From NCBI GenBank assembly GCA_014529385.2, contig CM043954.1, positions 7,193,806-7,257,805 on the forward strand: a stretch of DNA of 64,000 nt, read 5' to 3'. Each line of letters opens with the position of its first letter. Position 1 is the stretch's first letter. The notes under the pieces are model-generated. The model made no database searches, was not told the origin of the DNA, and saw only the letters and a list, made by a program, of their open reading frames with translations. The DNA is from Adiantum capillus-veneris. Lineage: Eukaryota; Streptophyta; Polypodiopsida; Polypodiales; Pteridaceae. A program made the translations under genes and the position numbers. Below, piece by piece: positions 1 through 11,138 of the stretch.

Positions 1-979
1 ATGGTGTCAAAAATTTGAGGTTGATCCAGACAAGGTTAAGTCTATTATTCTTCTTCCATCACCTACGAGTACAAAGCAATTGGCAACCTCTATACACAAA
101 GTGAAGTACATGGCACGGTTTATTCCATTGTCTTCATAGCTCCTTTATCCATTACAACAAGTGGCAAAGCATGAACCATTGCAATGGGATGACAAGTGTG
201 AAGAAGTGTTTCAAGAGGTGAAGGAGGTGTTATGGGGGTTGTCAACCATGCAGGCTCCTGATTGGGAGCAAGCGTTTTATGTAAATCCACATCAGTAGGG
301 GATGATGCCATTGGAGCCATGCTATTGCAAAAGGGGAAGGGCAACCATTATATGGGGCCAGTGTATTGTGCAAGCCGAGTGAAGTTGGTAGCAGAGAGAA
401 AATTCTCGGAAGTAGAGCTAGTGATGCCACAGTGTAATATTTTCTTGTCGATGATTTTGTCATTACTTGCTACCACGACCTTTTGTTTTCTTAACAAGTT
501 ATGCCTTTTTTCCACAGTTAATTAATGGCACTAACATGTCAAATGTGGTCAAGAAATGGGTAATTGAGCTGCAAGATTTTGAGTTCTCTTTTTTAGTGGA
601 AGACAGTACAAGAGCTACCCTAGCTGGTTTGTTGACTTACAAGGAGAATCCCCTTCTTGTTAAGGAAGAGGTAGTGAGAAGGGTAGTTGAAAAAGTGCCA
701 CATATCAGCAATGCACATGTGTTGTTCTTTGATGGCTCATACAGAAAGAGCCATGATACCACGAGTATAGCACTTTATGATCCAGAGGGGAAGCTAGTAT
801 GCAAGAGGGGGTTCAAATTGGATGATAGTAACAATGACGCTGAATATGCTACTTCAGAAGCCAGATTACACATTTGTTTGAAGCATGGGATTAGAAGGTT
901 GAGAATAAAAGGCAATGCCTTGTTAGTTGTTGTGAAGCAAGTGTTGGGTGTGTGGAAGAGCAAGAACACCTCATCGAAG
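1..979 (+). pseudogene. G1 gypsy pol, 5' part: RT end, RNase H and second (archaeal-type) RNase H
   Basis: This is the C-terminal half of a Ty3/gypsy polymerase; the window starts inside it. Bases 1-260 read as the RT connection region (VDPDK..., PTSTKQL, ARFIPL) with stops and frame changes. Bases 262-530 hold the element's own RNase H (DDAIGAMLLQ, PVYCASR). Bases 690-979 hold a second RNase H of the kind found in Tat/Ogre-type gypsy elements (FFDGSYRK, NNDAEY, GVWKSKN). In this second domain two acidic positions look lost: the usual GDS reads GNA, and after the N1 insertion the usual NGEAD reads NGEAH. The frame is cut at base 980 by N1 and resumes at 9609. Domain assignment is from motifs; the Tat-like placement is inference. 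Confidence 0.8.
975..979. repeat. Left target-site duplication of N1 (CGAAG)
   Basis: CGAAG directly precedes the TGTAATGG start of the left LTR. The same five bases follow the right LTR at 9609-9613. Joining the flanks with one copy restores the reading direction of the G1 second RNase H. Confidence 0.92.
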
Positions 980-1378
980 TGTAATGGCTATTGCCCACAC
1001 AGGAGCAATAGGCATTATGGGAATGATTACCCGCAACTACATTATATGAACATCAACGCATAGAATGACAAGAGAAGGAAGTACAAAGTACACAGACACA
1101 GAACAACCCTTGCTTCATTCATCTGTAATCCAGACACAGAGTACAATAGATGATGCCATGAATATCATAGAGATTGGTTAAGTTACATCAAAAGACAGGT
1201 ATGCCCCTCAATATACAACCACTGCTCCAGCGCAGATCGAGAACGGTGCACACACTCCTGTCCCATGATATCCTATGAAGAACTGCCGCTCCGGCCACCG
1301 CATACCGCATGACTCCTGACTCCCGATCTGCAGTATCCAGAGGACCGCAGGACCGCATGTGCGGCTAATGCCGTAACA
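980..1378 (-). repeat. N1 3' LTR
   Basis: This 399-bp LTR begins TGTAATGG and ends GCCGTAACA on the plus strand. It matches 9218-9608 closely. It carries a direct 8-bp duplication (AGGACCGC, about 1350-1365) absent from the other LTR. The other differences I counted are 11 transitions and 2 transversions. I see no clear polypurine tract directly beside it on the internal side, which is unusual. Confidence 0.93.
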
Positions 1379-1412
1379 CCTGGCACGCACGGTGGATTGC
1401 GCAAACCCACAA

Positions 1413-3326
1413 TCAACCCCTCCAGTTGGAAGGTTCCAGTGGTTGCTCTGCACCCTGCTCTGGTGAAGAGGAAACATCAATATAGCCAAAGCCCCGAAAA
1501 TCTGCAGTATGGGCTCGATAGACCTCATCCAAAAGACGTGGATCTATCTCAATTTGTTCCAGCCAGGCAGCCCGAGGAATAAACTGCGTTGGCAAGGAGA
1601 TAGATTGAGGCGGCTGTAGCAGAGGAGCAAGAGGTGTATGCAAGGGATAATAACGAGTAAGGTAGCGATTAAGAGCAGCCCAAAATGGAGGGCAAGGTGG
1701 GAGACTGAGAGAAAAGGAATGAGCTAAGGTCTCCACCCAAAAACAGACCCTGCGCCTCTCCTTACGAAATTGACGAATCATTTTCTGCAAACGAGAGACA
1801 TGAGCCTGGGCTTCAGCACAATCCTCTGTAGCTTGTGACCAATCAGCAACATCAAAACCCTCTGGAACAACACTCTTACCTCTCTCAGTGTTGGATGACT
1901 CGGGTTGGTGCACCACAACCTGTTGAGCGGGTGGCTATGCTCCCACCTCAGCAGCCAAGCATGTGCTCCAGCTTTGTAATTGATTATCTAAAAAAGTTCG
2001 GAGATCCTCTTGCATCTCCACTGCCAATGCATCCAAATCAGTCATGTTGATCATTACAGCGCCAGGGTGCGAGGTTAAGTAAGAAGCTAGGCTATGCTGT
2101 GTTCTCAACTGAAGAAGTTCTTGTTGAATAGACCTTACAAACTCAGCATTAGCCCCTCTTAATCTTTGTATTTCTGCCCCTTGCTGGCGAGTAGTGGCGG
2201 TCAGCTGTTCATTCTAAGTGTTTAACTCGTCAATCCGAGTATGCGAAGTCGCTACCTGCGCTTCCAGCTCATTGACTCGTCCCTCTGTGGCTGGGGCTGG
2301 CAAGGCCGCACAAATAGACTCTGCAAGTCTGCTCAAAAATGTGCCGCATGCCTGTAATTGGTCAGCAGGGGTTGCTGCTACCGTAGCCTCCCAGGGTAGC
2401 GCTGCGGGGAGAATACCTCCGGTCGAGGCAGCCGCATTTGTAATACCCGACGTTTTCGGTTGAGCGGGGACGTCCACAACCGCAGAGCTCATCCTCAAGG
2501 GAGTCGTACTGCTAACTCTTTTCTGCATTCGGCGGCGCCAGCTAGCCACCGCAGAATCTTCTGCAACAAGAGATGCAGTTGCTGGAGGTGGTGTTGAAAA
2601 TTGTTGCTCCTCACGGCCGCTCTTTCGGCTTGCTGATCCTACACCTGTAGTGGCCATCTCCTGGGCTCCAGAGGATACCACCGCCATCGATGAACCAAGC
2701 AATTCCACAGTACCCACCTGTTGCTGCTCTGTTTCCCTCTCTGCCGGCACTACCAAGCTTTGTGTTTGCGACAGAGGAGGATTAGTGCCTTGGACCACCA
2801 AGCGATCATCTTCAAAGTGGCAAAGAGGACGCAGGGCGAGAGGAAACACTTCTCTCAAAGGAAAGATCAATGTGAGCAGTTGGCCCACCTTTGTATTGGT
2901 TGGGGTACCCCTCCCCAACTGTGCCATCACTCGTTGGCACTCCGCCAGCAGTCGCTCTCTGACCACTGCTGCCCAAGCTACTGGCCCAAAGTTGGCCGAA
3001 TGCAACACATTTCTAGCTCGGGTCAAAATAGTATATGTTTTGGCTTGTAGCCAAATCGCCTCAAGGAACCACCGATATGCATCCCTGGTTGCCACATCTG
3101 ACAACCCTGACAGTTTATACTCCCCTTTGACCTTCAAGCCAAATTCCTGCTCGACATCTGCAGCAGGGATCACATGGGAGGCTCGCACCATGCCATCATT
3201 GGGTAAACAGCAACATCTTGAGATTCTTTCTGCTATCAACTGTATCTGTTGATTGTTGAGGACCACCATATCACCAGCCGCGAGTTGCTTGATCAAACGT
3301 GCTGCCTGCGGGTGCACTGGGATTCC
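1413..3326 (-). pseudogene. N1 additional 3' domain, in frame with pol
   Basis: About 637 codons follow the integrase in the same frame as gag and pol, with stops at 3327 (TAA, upstream edge), 2214 (TAG), 1935 (TAG) and the terminal TGA at 1413. I do not recognise a family. The first ~160 residues are a mixed hydrophobic/charged segment with several Trp and Cys residues (ISRCCCLP, RWFLEAIW). A Ser/Ala/Thr/Pro-rich stretch follows. Around 2214 comes a heptad-like segment (NELEAQV, RIDELN, EIQRLR) that should form a coiled coil, and then a Pro-rich tail. Extra 3' open frames are known in some plant gypsy lineages such as Tat and Athila, but those are usually separate from pol. Function is unknown. 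Confidence 0.7.
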
Positions 3327-3329
3327 TTA

Positions 3330-5486
3330 CCAATCCAGGTTGGCGAACACACGCAGCCGCAAGTCTTGCAGCCATGCGTCCACTCGTCGAAGCACGAGCT
3401 GCTGCACGGGAGTGAAAGGGACACATTGCAGAAGAGAAGCTGTCATGGTGGCGATGAGATGCAGGAGCAGAGAATAAAACACTAAGAGCGCGCGAGATAC
3501 GAAACTAGAGAACCACAATAAAAAACGTCTGCATGCAATAGTAACCCTTCCACAATGAGTTTCCAAAATAGGGCAATCCACGGTGTCGCAACCATCATAG
3601 ATCTTTTCCCGCTTCCCAAGATTACATGCAAAAGAATCCCCAATCATGATTAAGGCGGCTTTCGGCTCTTGTACCGCAGCAAAGGGGCACTGAATCGTGG
3701 TAGGTGAAACATAATGGCGCAGTCTGAAACCATTGACCAGCACAGAAATAACCTCCCCCCGCAAATCCGCCAAATAAAAAGAAATAGGCCCGCATGCTTG
3801 AAAAATCCAAAATGGTCCTGACCACCTTAATTTAAGCTTCCCCGACATCTTCCCGAGATGGGAATTGAAGACAAGGACCAGCTATCCTCGAACAAATTTT
3901 CGTGCTTTTGGGCGATCCAGCCATTTTTTCCGCCTAGACTGTAGATCCTGAAGCACCGCAAAGCTCTGCAGCCGCTCTTCGTCCAGTTCCTGCAAAGCAT
4001 CCAATCAATAAATCACAGAATCCTCCGGAAGAAGCCGATCCGCAATCAACATCCGCAAACTCGGAATCACATGCTCCACCGGAGTGATTGCCTCCATGCC
4101 AAATGCTAACTTAAAAGGAGTCAATCTTGTTGCCACTTTGTAAGCTGTCCGATAGGCCCATAAGGCAGAAGGAAGTTTCACATCCCAATCTGTTCTATTC
4201 ATATTCACTAACTTTGTCAAAATTCGAATCAATTGTTTATTGGTTGATTATGCTTGCCCATTTGCCTGAGGATAATATGGAGAAGATTTCCTGTGCAATA
4301 CAAAGTAAAACCGCAGCATTCTCTCCATCACCTTATTCAAAAAATGACTTCCCCAGTCACTAACCAGCTCAATAGGGTAGCCATATCTAGAAAAGATATC
4401 CTTATATAAGCATCCCGCCACAGAAATTGCAGTGTTATCCCTCAAACGCCATGCCTCCACCCATTTGGTAGCGTAATCCGTGGCTGTCAAGATATACTTA
4501 TTCCCTGTGTGAGCTGCCACTGGTTTAAAAGGACCAACAAAATCCAAACCCCACTTTTGAAAAGGCTCCAAGGGCAAGACTGGCTGAAAAGGCATTCTCG
4601 ACCGTTTGGTAGGTTGCCCCAAACGCTGACACACATCACACTGTTGCACATAGTTTCTCGCATCTTGAAACAATGTGGGCCACCATAATCCTGATTGGAG
4701 AACCTTTCTAGCTGTAATTAGTGCTGCACAGTGACCTCCGGCAATACCCGTATGTACTTCCTCTAGGACTGCTTCCTGCTCCTGTGGTAGCACACATCGG
4801 AGTAACACCTCTGCCACCGTGCGGTAATAGAGCTTCCCCATAATGATCTCGAAATTCCTGCTTCTAATAGCCATACGTTTCCTCTGATGGTTGGTCAAGA
4901 AGGAAGGCATGTCGCCACTATCGAGAAAATGAAACATATCCTCATACCATGTCCGTGGAATGCTCGGAATGACCCTTACGTGACTTAGGACGGTAATATC
5001 TTCTGCAACAACTCCTGTTAGAAACAGAGATGCATCCGGAAATTCATCAGCGACCCCCGTCGGCGGCTCTCCAGAGTCTAGCTGGGATAGGTAGTCAGCC
5101 ACCGCATGTTGATCCCCTGGCCTGTGTATGACCTCAAAGTCAAATTCCTGAAACAGAAGCACCCATTGGACCAATCTTCCCGTCAAATTCTGTTGCCTTA
5201 CCAGGTATAACAGAGCCGAATGGTCCACATGGAAGAAAAACCGTCGGCCCAACAGATAGTGCCAGAATTTCTTCACTGAATAAATCATCCCTAAACATTC
5301 CCTTTCCGTTACTGAATAATTTCTTTCTGCAGATGATAATCGTCTACTGGCATAATAGACCGGTCCGAACCATCCTTGACTTTGTTCCTGCATCAACACA
5401 CTGCCAATAGCGCGATCCGAAGCATCCACGAACACATGAAAATCCTGCCCCCAATTCGGTGCCAGCATAATCGGAGCTTTGGAGAG
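3330..5486 (-). pseudogene. N1 RNase H and integrase
   Basis: The first ~130 codons form RNase H (FVDASDRAIG, YYASRRLSSAE, HVDHSALLYL, RPGDQHAVADYLS). Integrase follows with an HHCC zinc motif (HTGIAGGH ... CDVCQ) and a DDE core: first Asp in WGLDFVG, second in VSDWGSHF. The third acidic position, normally NGQAE, is a TAA stop at 4248. Further stops lie at 4005 (TGA) and 3882 (TAG). The C-terminal part (GKLKLRWSGPFWI) is the usual post-core beta-barrel region. I see no chromodomain before the frame runs on into the extra domain. The frame is uninterrupted apart from point stops. Confidence 0.85.
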
Positions 5487-5489
5487 CTA

Positions 5490-6593
5490 CATTTTTAATC
5501 TTCGAAAAGCCAAATCACATTCCTGTGTCCATTCGAAATCTATAGCATGAGATGCCTGAGTAATCGAGATTGCCAAATGCGCGACAAACCGCAAATGCCT
5601 CCCATGCCATCGGGCTTGACCCAGGAAAATCTGGCACTGTTTTTGATTCCGCAGTGCAGGCGCTTCCATAATTGCGGCAATTTTATCCGGATCCACAGAA
5701 ATGCCGTCTTCAGAGATGATATGCCCCAAAAGCCTGCCACTGCGAACAGCAAATGCACACTTTAAAGGATTCAAACTGAATTTTACCTCTCTCCATTTCG
5801 TAAAGCATAACCGTAATTGTTGCAAATGCTCCAATTGTGCTCCAAACACACTGAGATCATCCAGAAAAATCCGCATAAAATCCATCAAGTAAGGCCCAAA
5901 GATTTGAAACATATCCCGTTGAAAAGTGGAAGGTGCATTCCGCAATCCAAACCACATTACTGTGCAGGCAAATACTCCCCATGCGATAATAAAAGCTGTT
6001 TTTGGTTGATCCCGCAATGCCATTTTGATTTGATTATATCCACTAAAGCCATCCAGAAAAGTATACATCTCATGTCCTGCTACATCATCCAAAATAGAAT
6101 CCAAAAACGGGAGAGGAAAAGGATCTGGAACAGTAGCGGCATTCAATTTCCGGTAATCCACACAAATTCGGATTTGCTTATTTTTCTTTGGTACTACCAC
6201 AATTGGAGAAATCCATTCCGGATTATCAATAGGGGTAATAAAACCCACTTCCAACAAGCGATCAATTTCCAATTTAGCTTGCTTTGCCACATTCGGATTC
6301 ATCCTGTACGAATGTTGCTTCACGGGCACCGCATCCGGTTTCAGATTGATCGTATGCTGATAAAACTTAGGATCCAATCCCTGCATGTCCGCATATTCCC
6401 ATGCGAAAACATCCTTAAACTCTGTCAGTAATTTGATCAAATCATCTCTAAAACTTGCTTCCAACTGCTTATTAATGTATATGGGCTGCGACTCCGCTTG
6501 CTCCCCAAGAAAAACCTTCTCTAATTCATCTTCCTTAACCCTTGTAATTTTTTCCATTTGCGCCTCAAACGCTCGTTCTTGCTGAATCACGTC
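5490..6593 (-). pseudogene. N1 reverse transcriptase
   Basis: The segment is about 367 codons and reads as a complete gypsy RT. Motifs in order are HSYRMNP, the LEVGFITP region, IVVVPKKN, RICVDYRKLN, PLPFLDSILDDVAG, the FSGYNQI block, a segment ending in AFIIAWG, NAPSTFQRDM and the catalytic box FLDDLSVF. The connection region (GHIISEDGISVDPDKI) leads into RNase H. A TAG stop at 6594 precedes it and a TAG at 5487 separates it from RNase H; both are explained by CAG codons changed by one C-to-T step. This is the best preserved part of the element. Confidence 0.88.
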
Positions 6594-6599
6594 CTACAG

Positions 6600-7682
6600 T
6601 GACTCAGGACTTGGAAGCACCTGTTGTTGGGGCTCCCCTATTACTCATGGAGTTCCTGAAACCCCCACCGAATGCCCTTTCGGAATCAGAGAAATATCCG
6701 CAAGGTATAGAGAAACCAAATCCGGATTCGCTTTGAGAAATTGTTCCTCTTCATCCTCTTCTAATCCTTCCACCATATTAACTGTTTCTACTATCACCGG
6801 CCATGCTACCTGAACTGGTTGTTGGCATGTTCCCAACATCACACACACTTTTCTTTAACCCTTCTTTACTGTAAGCATATTTGCTTCCCAATTATGTTTT
6901 ACCCTCGCTTGTCGTAACCAGGGTCTGCCCAAGATAATGTGATAATCCTGATTATGATCTTCAATATTCAAAACTACTAAGGAAACAGCAAAGGACAAGC
7001 CCGCTACATCCAAAACAATACCCCGAAGTAAACCCACTGGTTGCACTCTTCGCTGATCTGCCATGCGGACTACAAAGGGTGCAGGCTCCCAATCACTGAG
7101 ACCAAAATGCTCACACGCTGCTTGGGTGATAATGTTTACCCCCACTCCTCCATCCAAGAGTACCTTGTCAATGTATGTGCCATGGTATCGAACTGAAAGT
7201 TCTGGAATACGGGTATCCGTGATCCTATTCGTCGGCAACGGGGCTGAATCATCATCCTCGCTTTCAACCTTCCCAATGGTGACTTCCCTCAGCTCAGTGG
7301 CCGTTTGTCGCAGCAATGCATTATGGAAATTCAGGACCAATTTCAACAATGAACCCAAAGGTACTTGAATTGGTGACGTGAGAACCTCTTTCCAAATTGA
7401 ATTCCACTCCTCCTGTTCTTTAATATCACCCTTAATTCCAGCTTTCCCTTCCCTTATTTCCAGGCCTACAGTGGTTGGCATAGTCGATGGTCCTGCTGTC
7501 TTTACTAGTGGTGCGGATTGTGGCAACCAGGACACAGTCTTTTTCCGCACCTCTTCCTGAGCCGTCCAATCCGGAATTTTCACATCGGGAGTTGGAACCA
7601 CATTTTTACCCGATCGCGTGATTAATGAAACCGTTGGGTCAGACTCCTCCAATCCTTCAATCTGAACCATATCCACACTAGG
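6600..7682 (-). pseudogene. N1 protease region
   Basis: A retroviral-type aspartic protease is encoded here. The active-site segment reads VLLDGG followed by VGVNII near codon 160, where plant gypsy elements usually have a DGGSG motif. The downstream segment IILGRPWLRQA is the conserved hydrophobic-Gly-Arg pair of these proteases. Stops at 6855 (TAA) and 6645 (TGA) interrupt the spacer between protease and RT. The preceding stop at 7683 (TAG) separates it from gag. All are in one frame. Confidence 0.8.
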
Positions 7683-7685
7683 CTA

Positions 7686-9173
7686 TTTCCCTGCAACGCG
7701 TTCCTGCTTTTTCTGATCATATTCCATAGCTTCAGTACACTCAGATCGCCAATGACCATCCCTCAAACAGAAAAGGCATGTCTTGGGGCGATTAGGATCT
7801 CGACCACCTCTTCCGCGGCCTCGTCCTCCCCCTTGACCCCGTCCTCCTGCTTGACCTTGCAGAGGCGGCTCTGGTGTATGAGCATGAGCCATCGCCACAG
7901 CACGCTCTTGTCCCTGCCCTATCTGTGGTTGTTGCCAGGTAGAAGAGTCCCCTCGTCTCCGACGACCCCGGCCATTGAAATAACATTCCACTGTATTATG
8001 AGTATTGGTCGTACAAATCGCACACCACTTCTGATTCATTGCACATTCCTGAGCAGCATGGCCCAGATTCCGACATTGAGTACACCAGATTTCCTTCAGA
8101 CTTTTAGCCACTGCAGCCGATTCCGTCGATCCGGAGGATACACCTTTCCCATGACGTTGGGATTTTTTCCGTGGTGTCTCTTCCGATTCTTTTCCTGAAT
8201 CGCTGTTTCCTGAGTCCGAGGAATCAGATCCTGCGGATTCCGACTCCGAACTATCACTGCCACTGTCCTGTGACTTCTAATGAGATTTCTTTCTATCTTT
8301 CTTCTTTGACTTCTTTGGATGTTCCGTATCTAAAGCCTCTCCTGCTACTACAGCCCTAGCAATTACAGTATCCAGTGGAGTAGTTACCTTATCCACTGTC
8401 TCAATAGCCGTTCTGAGATCCTTGTTGAGCCCCCGTAAAAAATAGTCATTCAGTACTTCTGCTGCCGGTCTTTGTGCCTGAGGTACCCTCTGCAAAAGTA
8501 TCCGAAATTTTGCAGCATAATCCTCCACTGGCAATGACTTCTGCCAGAGCGTTCGAAGCTTCTCCAATTGTTGAGGGACTATCTTTTCTGTTCGAAACCT
8601 TCGTAGAAACGCTATGGATCCGTCAGCATACGTCTGGAAATGATCATCAGGATATTGGGACAACCATTTCGCAGCTTTCCCTGAGAGTGTAGATTCAAAT
8701 ACTGACTGTTGATGGAGAGAAATCACCATCCCATGATGATTCAATCCATAAGCTTTATTGAATTGGCATAAATGTGCATCCGGGTCTTCACTTGAAAGAC
8801 CTCGAAACCGACTATACTTAATCTGAGGATGAGCCATCACTCCTTGCCCAACTGTTCCTCCTCCCCCCGGAAAAAGCTGACGAGCACTAGGAGGTGGGGA
8901 CAATGGCGGAGATACTCTCAGACTGCTTACCGGAGACGGTGGTGGAGCAACCTGTGTGGGTGAGGGTGAACATACGACAGGAGGACATGACTGACAGCGC
9001 GGAGTACGTCTCGCTCGCCACAACCTCCTACCATGCACCGCGCTTGGTGATGGAGATACAGATTCCTCAATCTGCGGTGAAGAAAAAACAAATTCATCTG
9101 AACCGCCTCTCCTCCAACGTCTTCCTACAATTGGAACCACAAGGTCAGGCGGACCCTGCGACCTAGTGCGCAT
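7686..9173 (-). pseudogene. N1 gag with three zinc knuckles
   Basis: The frame starts at the ATG at 9173, just inside the primer-binding site. The N-terminal third is Pro/Ser-rich. A capsid-like region follows (LCQFNKAYGLN, KAAKWLSQYPDD, FLRRFRTEK, YFLRGLN). A TAG at 8277 interrupts the frame before an acidic Ser/Asp/Glu-rich linker. Three CCHC knuckles of the CX2CX4HX4C type follow: CTQCRNLGHAAQEC, CAICTTNTHNTVEC and CLFCLRDGHWRSEC, with an Arg/Gly-rich stretch between the second and third. Gag packages the element RNA. Confidence 0.85.
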
Positions 9174-9197
9174 GCATATTCATCACAGGTCGTTCAT

Positions 9198-9215
9198 CAC
9201 GCATCGTGGTCGCCA
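9198..9215 (-). other. N1 primer-binding site candidate
   Basis: Reading the minus strand inward from the 5' LTR, the sequence two bases after the LTR is TGGCGACCACGATGCGTG. It starts TGG, complementary to a tRNA 3' CCA end, as expected for a primer-binding site. I could not assign the tRNA. It is not the initiator-Met type used by G2 and G3. Confidence 0.6.
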
Positions 9216-9217
9216 TA

Positions 9218-9608
9218 TGTAATGGCTATTGCCCACATAGGAGCAATAGGCATTACGGGAATGATTACCCGCAACTACATTATATGAACATCAACGCACA
9301 GAATGACAAGAGAAGGAAGTACAAAGTACACAGACACGGAACAACCCTTGCTTCATTCATCTGTAATCCAGACACAGAGTACAATAGATGATGCCATGAA
9401 TATCATAGAGATTGGTTAAGCTACATCAAAAGACAGGTATGCCCCTCCATATACAACCGCTGCTCCAGCGCAGATCGGGAACGGTGCACACACTCATGTC
9501 CCATGATATCCTATGAAGAACTACCGCTCCGGCCACCGCATACCGCATGACTCCTGACTCCCGATCCGCAGTGTCTAGAGGACCGCATGTGCGGCTAATG
9601 CCGTAACA
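9218..9608 (-). repeat. N1 5' LTR
   Basis: This 391-bp LTR begins TGTAATGG and ends CCGTAACA on the plus strand. The portion from 9463 onward is also present in inverted orientation at 21834-21969, with this LTR's variants rather than those of the other LTR. Confidence 0.93.
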
Positions 9609-9613
9609 CGAAG
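9609..9613. repeat. Right target-site duplication of N1 (CGAAG)
   Basis: It is identical to 975-979. The inverted copy CTTCG is found at 21829-21833 in the right arm. Confidence 0.92.
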
Positions 9614-11090
9614 GAAATGTGCTTCAAAATTAAAGGCCTGTTAAAAAATTTTGAAGCATGGAGCATGAGACACATTGAATGTTTTCTAAATGGAGAGGCA
9701 CATGAAGGCTCAAAGTATGATCAGGAAGATATTTGTGTTGAGGACCAATTTACCTCTTTATCATGGCCGGGAAAGTTTGGCTCAAGAAGAGGAGTTTTTG
9801 CTAACAGGAATCATTCCAAAGGACATTCAGAAGTCTAAGAAGTATGGTTTTGTGCGTAGAGCATACAGGTACAAATTGATTGGTGATGTCTTATACATGA
9901 AAGGGGATAATCTCGTGTTGAGAGGTGTACCTTGGAGGGAGGATCTTTATAGAGTGTTGGAAGAGAATAATGAAGGCACATGTGGCGGCCATTTTGCTCT
10001 AAAGATCACCTTGCATAAGATCTTGCAAGAGGGGTATGTATGGCCTAGTTTACACAAGGATGTTCACCATTGGTGTAGGTCTTGCAATAGGTGTCAAGAA
10101 TTTGGGAAGAGAGTGTTGAAGCCAGAGCTACGAAAAACCATTATGGCGTTTGATGTGTTTGAAAAGTGGGGGATCGATGCAATAGGCCCGTTACCTATCA
10201 CAAGCAGGGGCAAAAGCTATATTTTGACTGCAGTGGACTATCTCTCTAGATGGGCAGAGGCTATAGAAGTAAAACAAATTACTGCAAAGGATGTGGCAAA
10301 ATTTGTGTACAATGAAATATGTTGCAAGTTTGGGGTGCCACTGGAGCTACTTTCGGATAAGGGGCCAGGATTTAGAGCTAAACTGCTAGACTTTTTATGC
10401 GCAAAGATGAAGATTAGGCACCAGCATACCACTTATTATCCACAATGTAATGGCTCAAATGAAAGAATCAATGGTGAGTTGGTACAAATTCTTTTGAAAG
10501 TGACAAAGCACCAAGGAAAGAATTGGGATTTGGAATTGCCTAGTGCATTATGGGCTTACCGTACTTCGGTAAATACAGGTACAAGGTTTACTCCATTTCA
10601 TTTGGTATATGGAAAGGAATCACTATTGCCTGTGTAAGTAAAGTTGCCTGCGATCAAGATGTTAGAGAAGTTGCTTGGGCAGTCTAGTGATGCATTCAAA
10701 GAGAGGCTCTTACAATTACAAGAGGTTCAGCTAGATAGAATGAGCGCATTGGAACATTATGGACAGATGCAAGATAAGGCTTTAGCAAAGATACATGAAA
10801 AATTCAAAAGGGTATCAAGAAACATGACTTGGTTTTGCGCTATAATAGTAAGCTGGCCAAGACATTCCAAAAGAAGTTTCAAATTAAGTGGGAAGGCCCT
10901 TTCAAGGTAGTGGAGTGTTTTTCGAATGGTACATATCAGTTGGCTAACCTGGATGGGATTCTACATAAGTCAAGGGTAAATTGATTGCGTCTTAAATTTT
11001 ATCATACTAGATTGATAATAGTGGAGCAAGATGAGTTGTCTACAGAACAAGTAATGTCTATGAGGGATAAGGAGACCTGTGATGCGGCGA
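9609..11090 (+). pseudogene. G1 gypsy pol, 3' part: end of second RNase H, and integrase
   Basis: This continues the frame cut at 979 (FEAWSMRHIECFLNGEA). A 2-bp deletion near 9710 relative to the right arm shifts the frame. Integrase follows, with a Cys pair CRSCNRC, then DDE residues in WGIDAIG, LSDKGPGF and NGSNERINGEL. A codon triplet is missing near 10432 compared with the right arm. A TAA stop at about 10635 falls where related proteins read LLPVEVKLP; it is shared by both arms and so predates the duplication. The C-terminal region (KWEGPFKVVE, HKSRVN) is frameshifted. This is a dead element. Confidence 0.85.
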
Positions 11091-11138
11091 GTCCCATATC
11101 TCTTTTTGTTGCTCTGATCATGAATGATCTAGCAGACT

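Larger units (their letters stand above)
980..9608 (-). mobile_element. N1: nested Ty3/gypsy LTR retrotransposon, full length, decayed
   Basis: The element is 8,629 bp long, bounded by two LTRs that begin TG and end CA, with a matching 5-bp target duplication. It lies on the minus strand inside the second RNase H domain of G1. Gene order on its sense strand is gag, protease, RT, RNase H, integrase and an additional long 3' domain. All of these lie in one reading frame from 9173 down to 1413, interrupted by 12 stop codons. The LTRs differ by about 13 substitutions plus an 8-bp length difference by my eye count (about 3%), so insertion is not very recent. It predates the inverted duplication, because its right LTR and target duplication are copied into the right arm. 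Confidence 0.93.

Noticed and set aside
2218-3252. Plus-strand open frames over the N1 extra domain
   Set aside because: They are antisense to a longer frame that continues pol; nothing in them resembles a protein family.
1413-9173. Stop-codon readthrough or a variant genetic code in N1
   Set aside because: All three stop codons occur, at non-equivalent places, and one replaces the catalytic Glu. Random decay by C-to-T is simpler.
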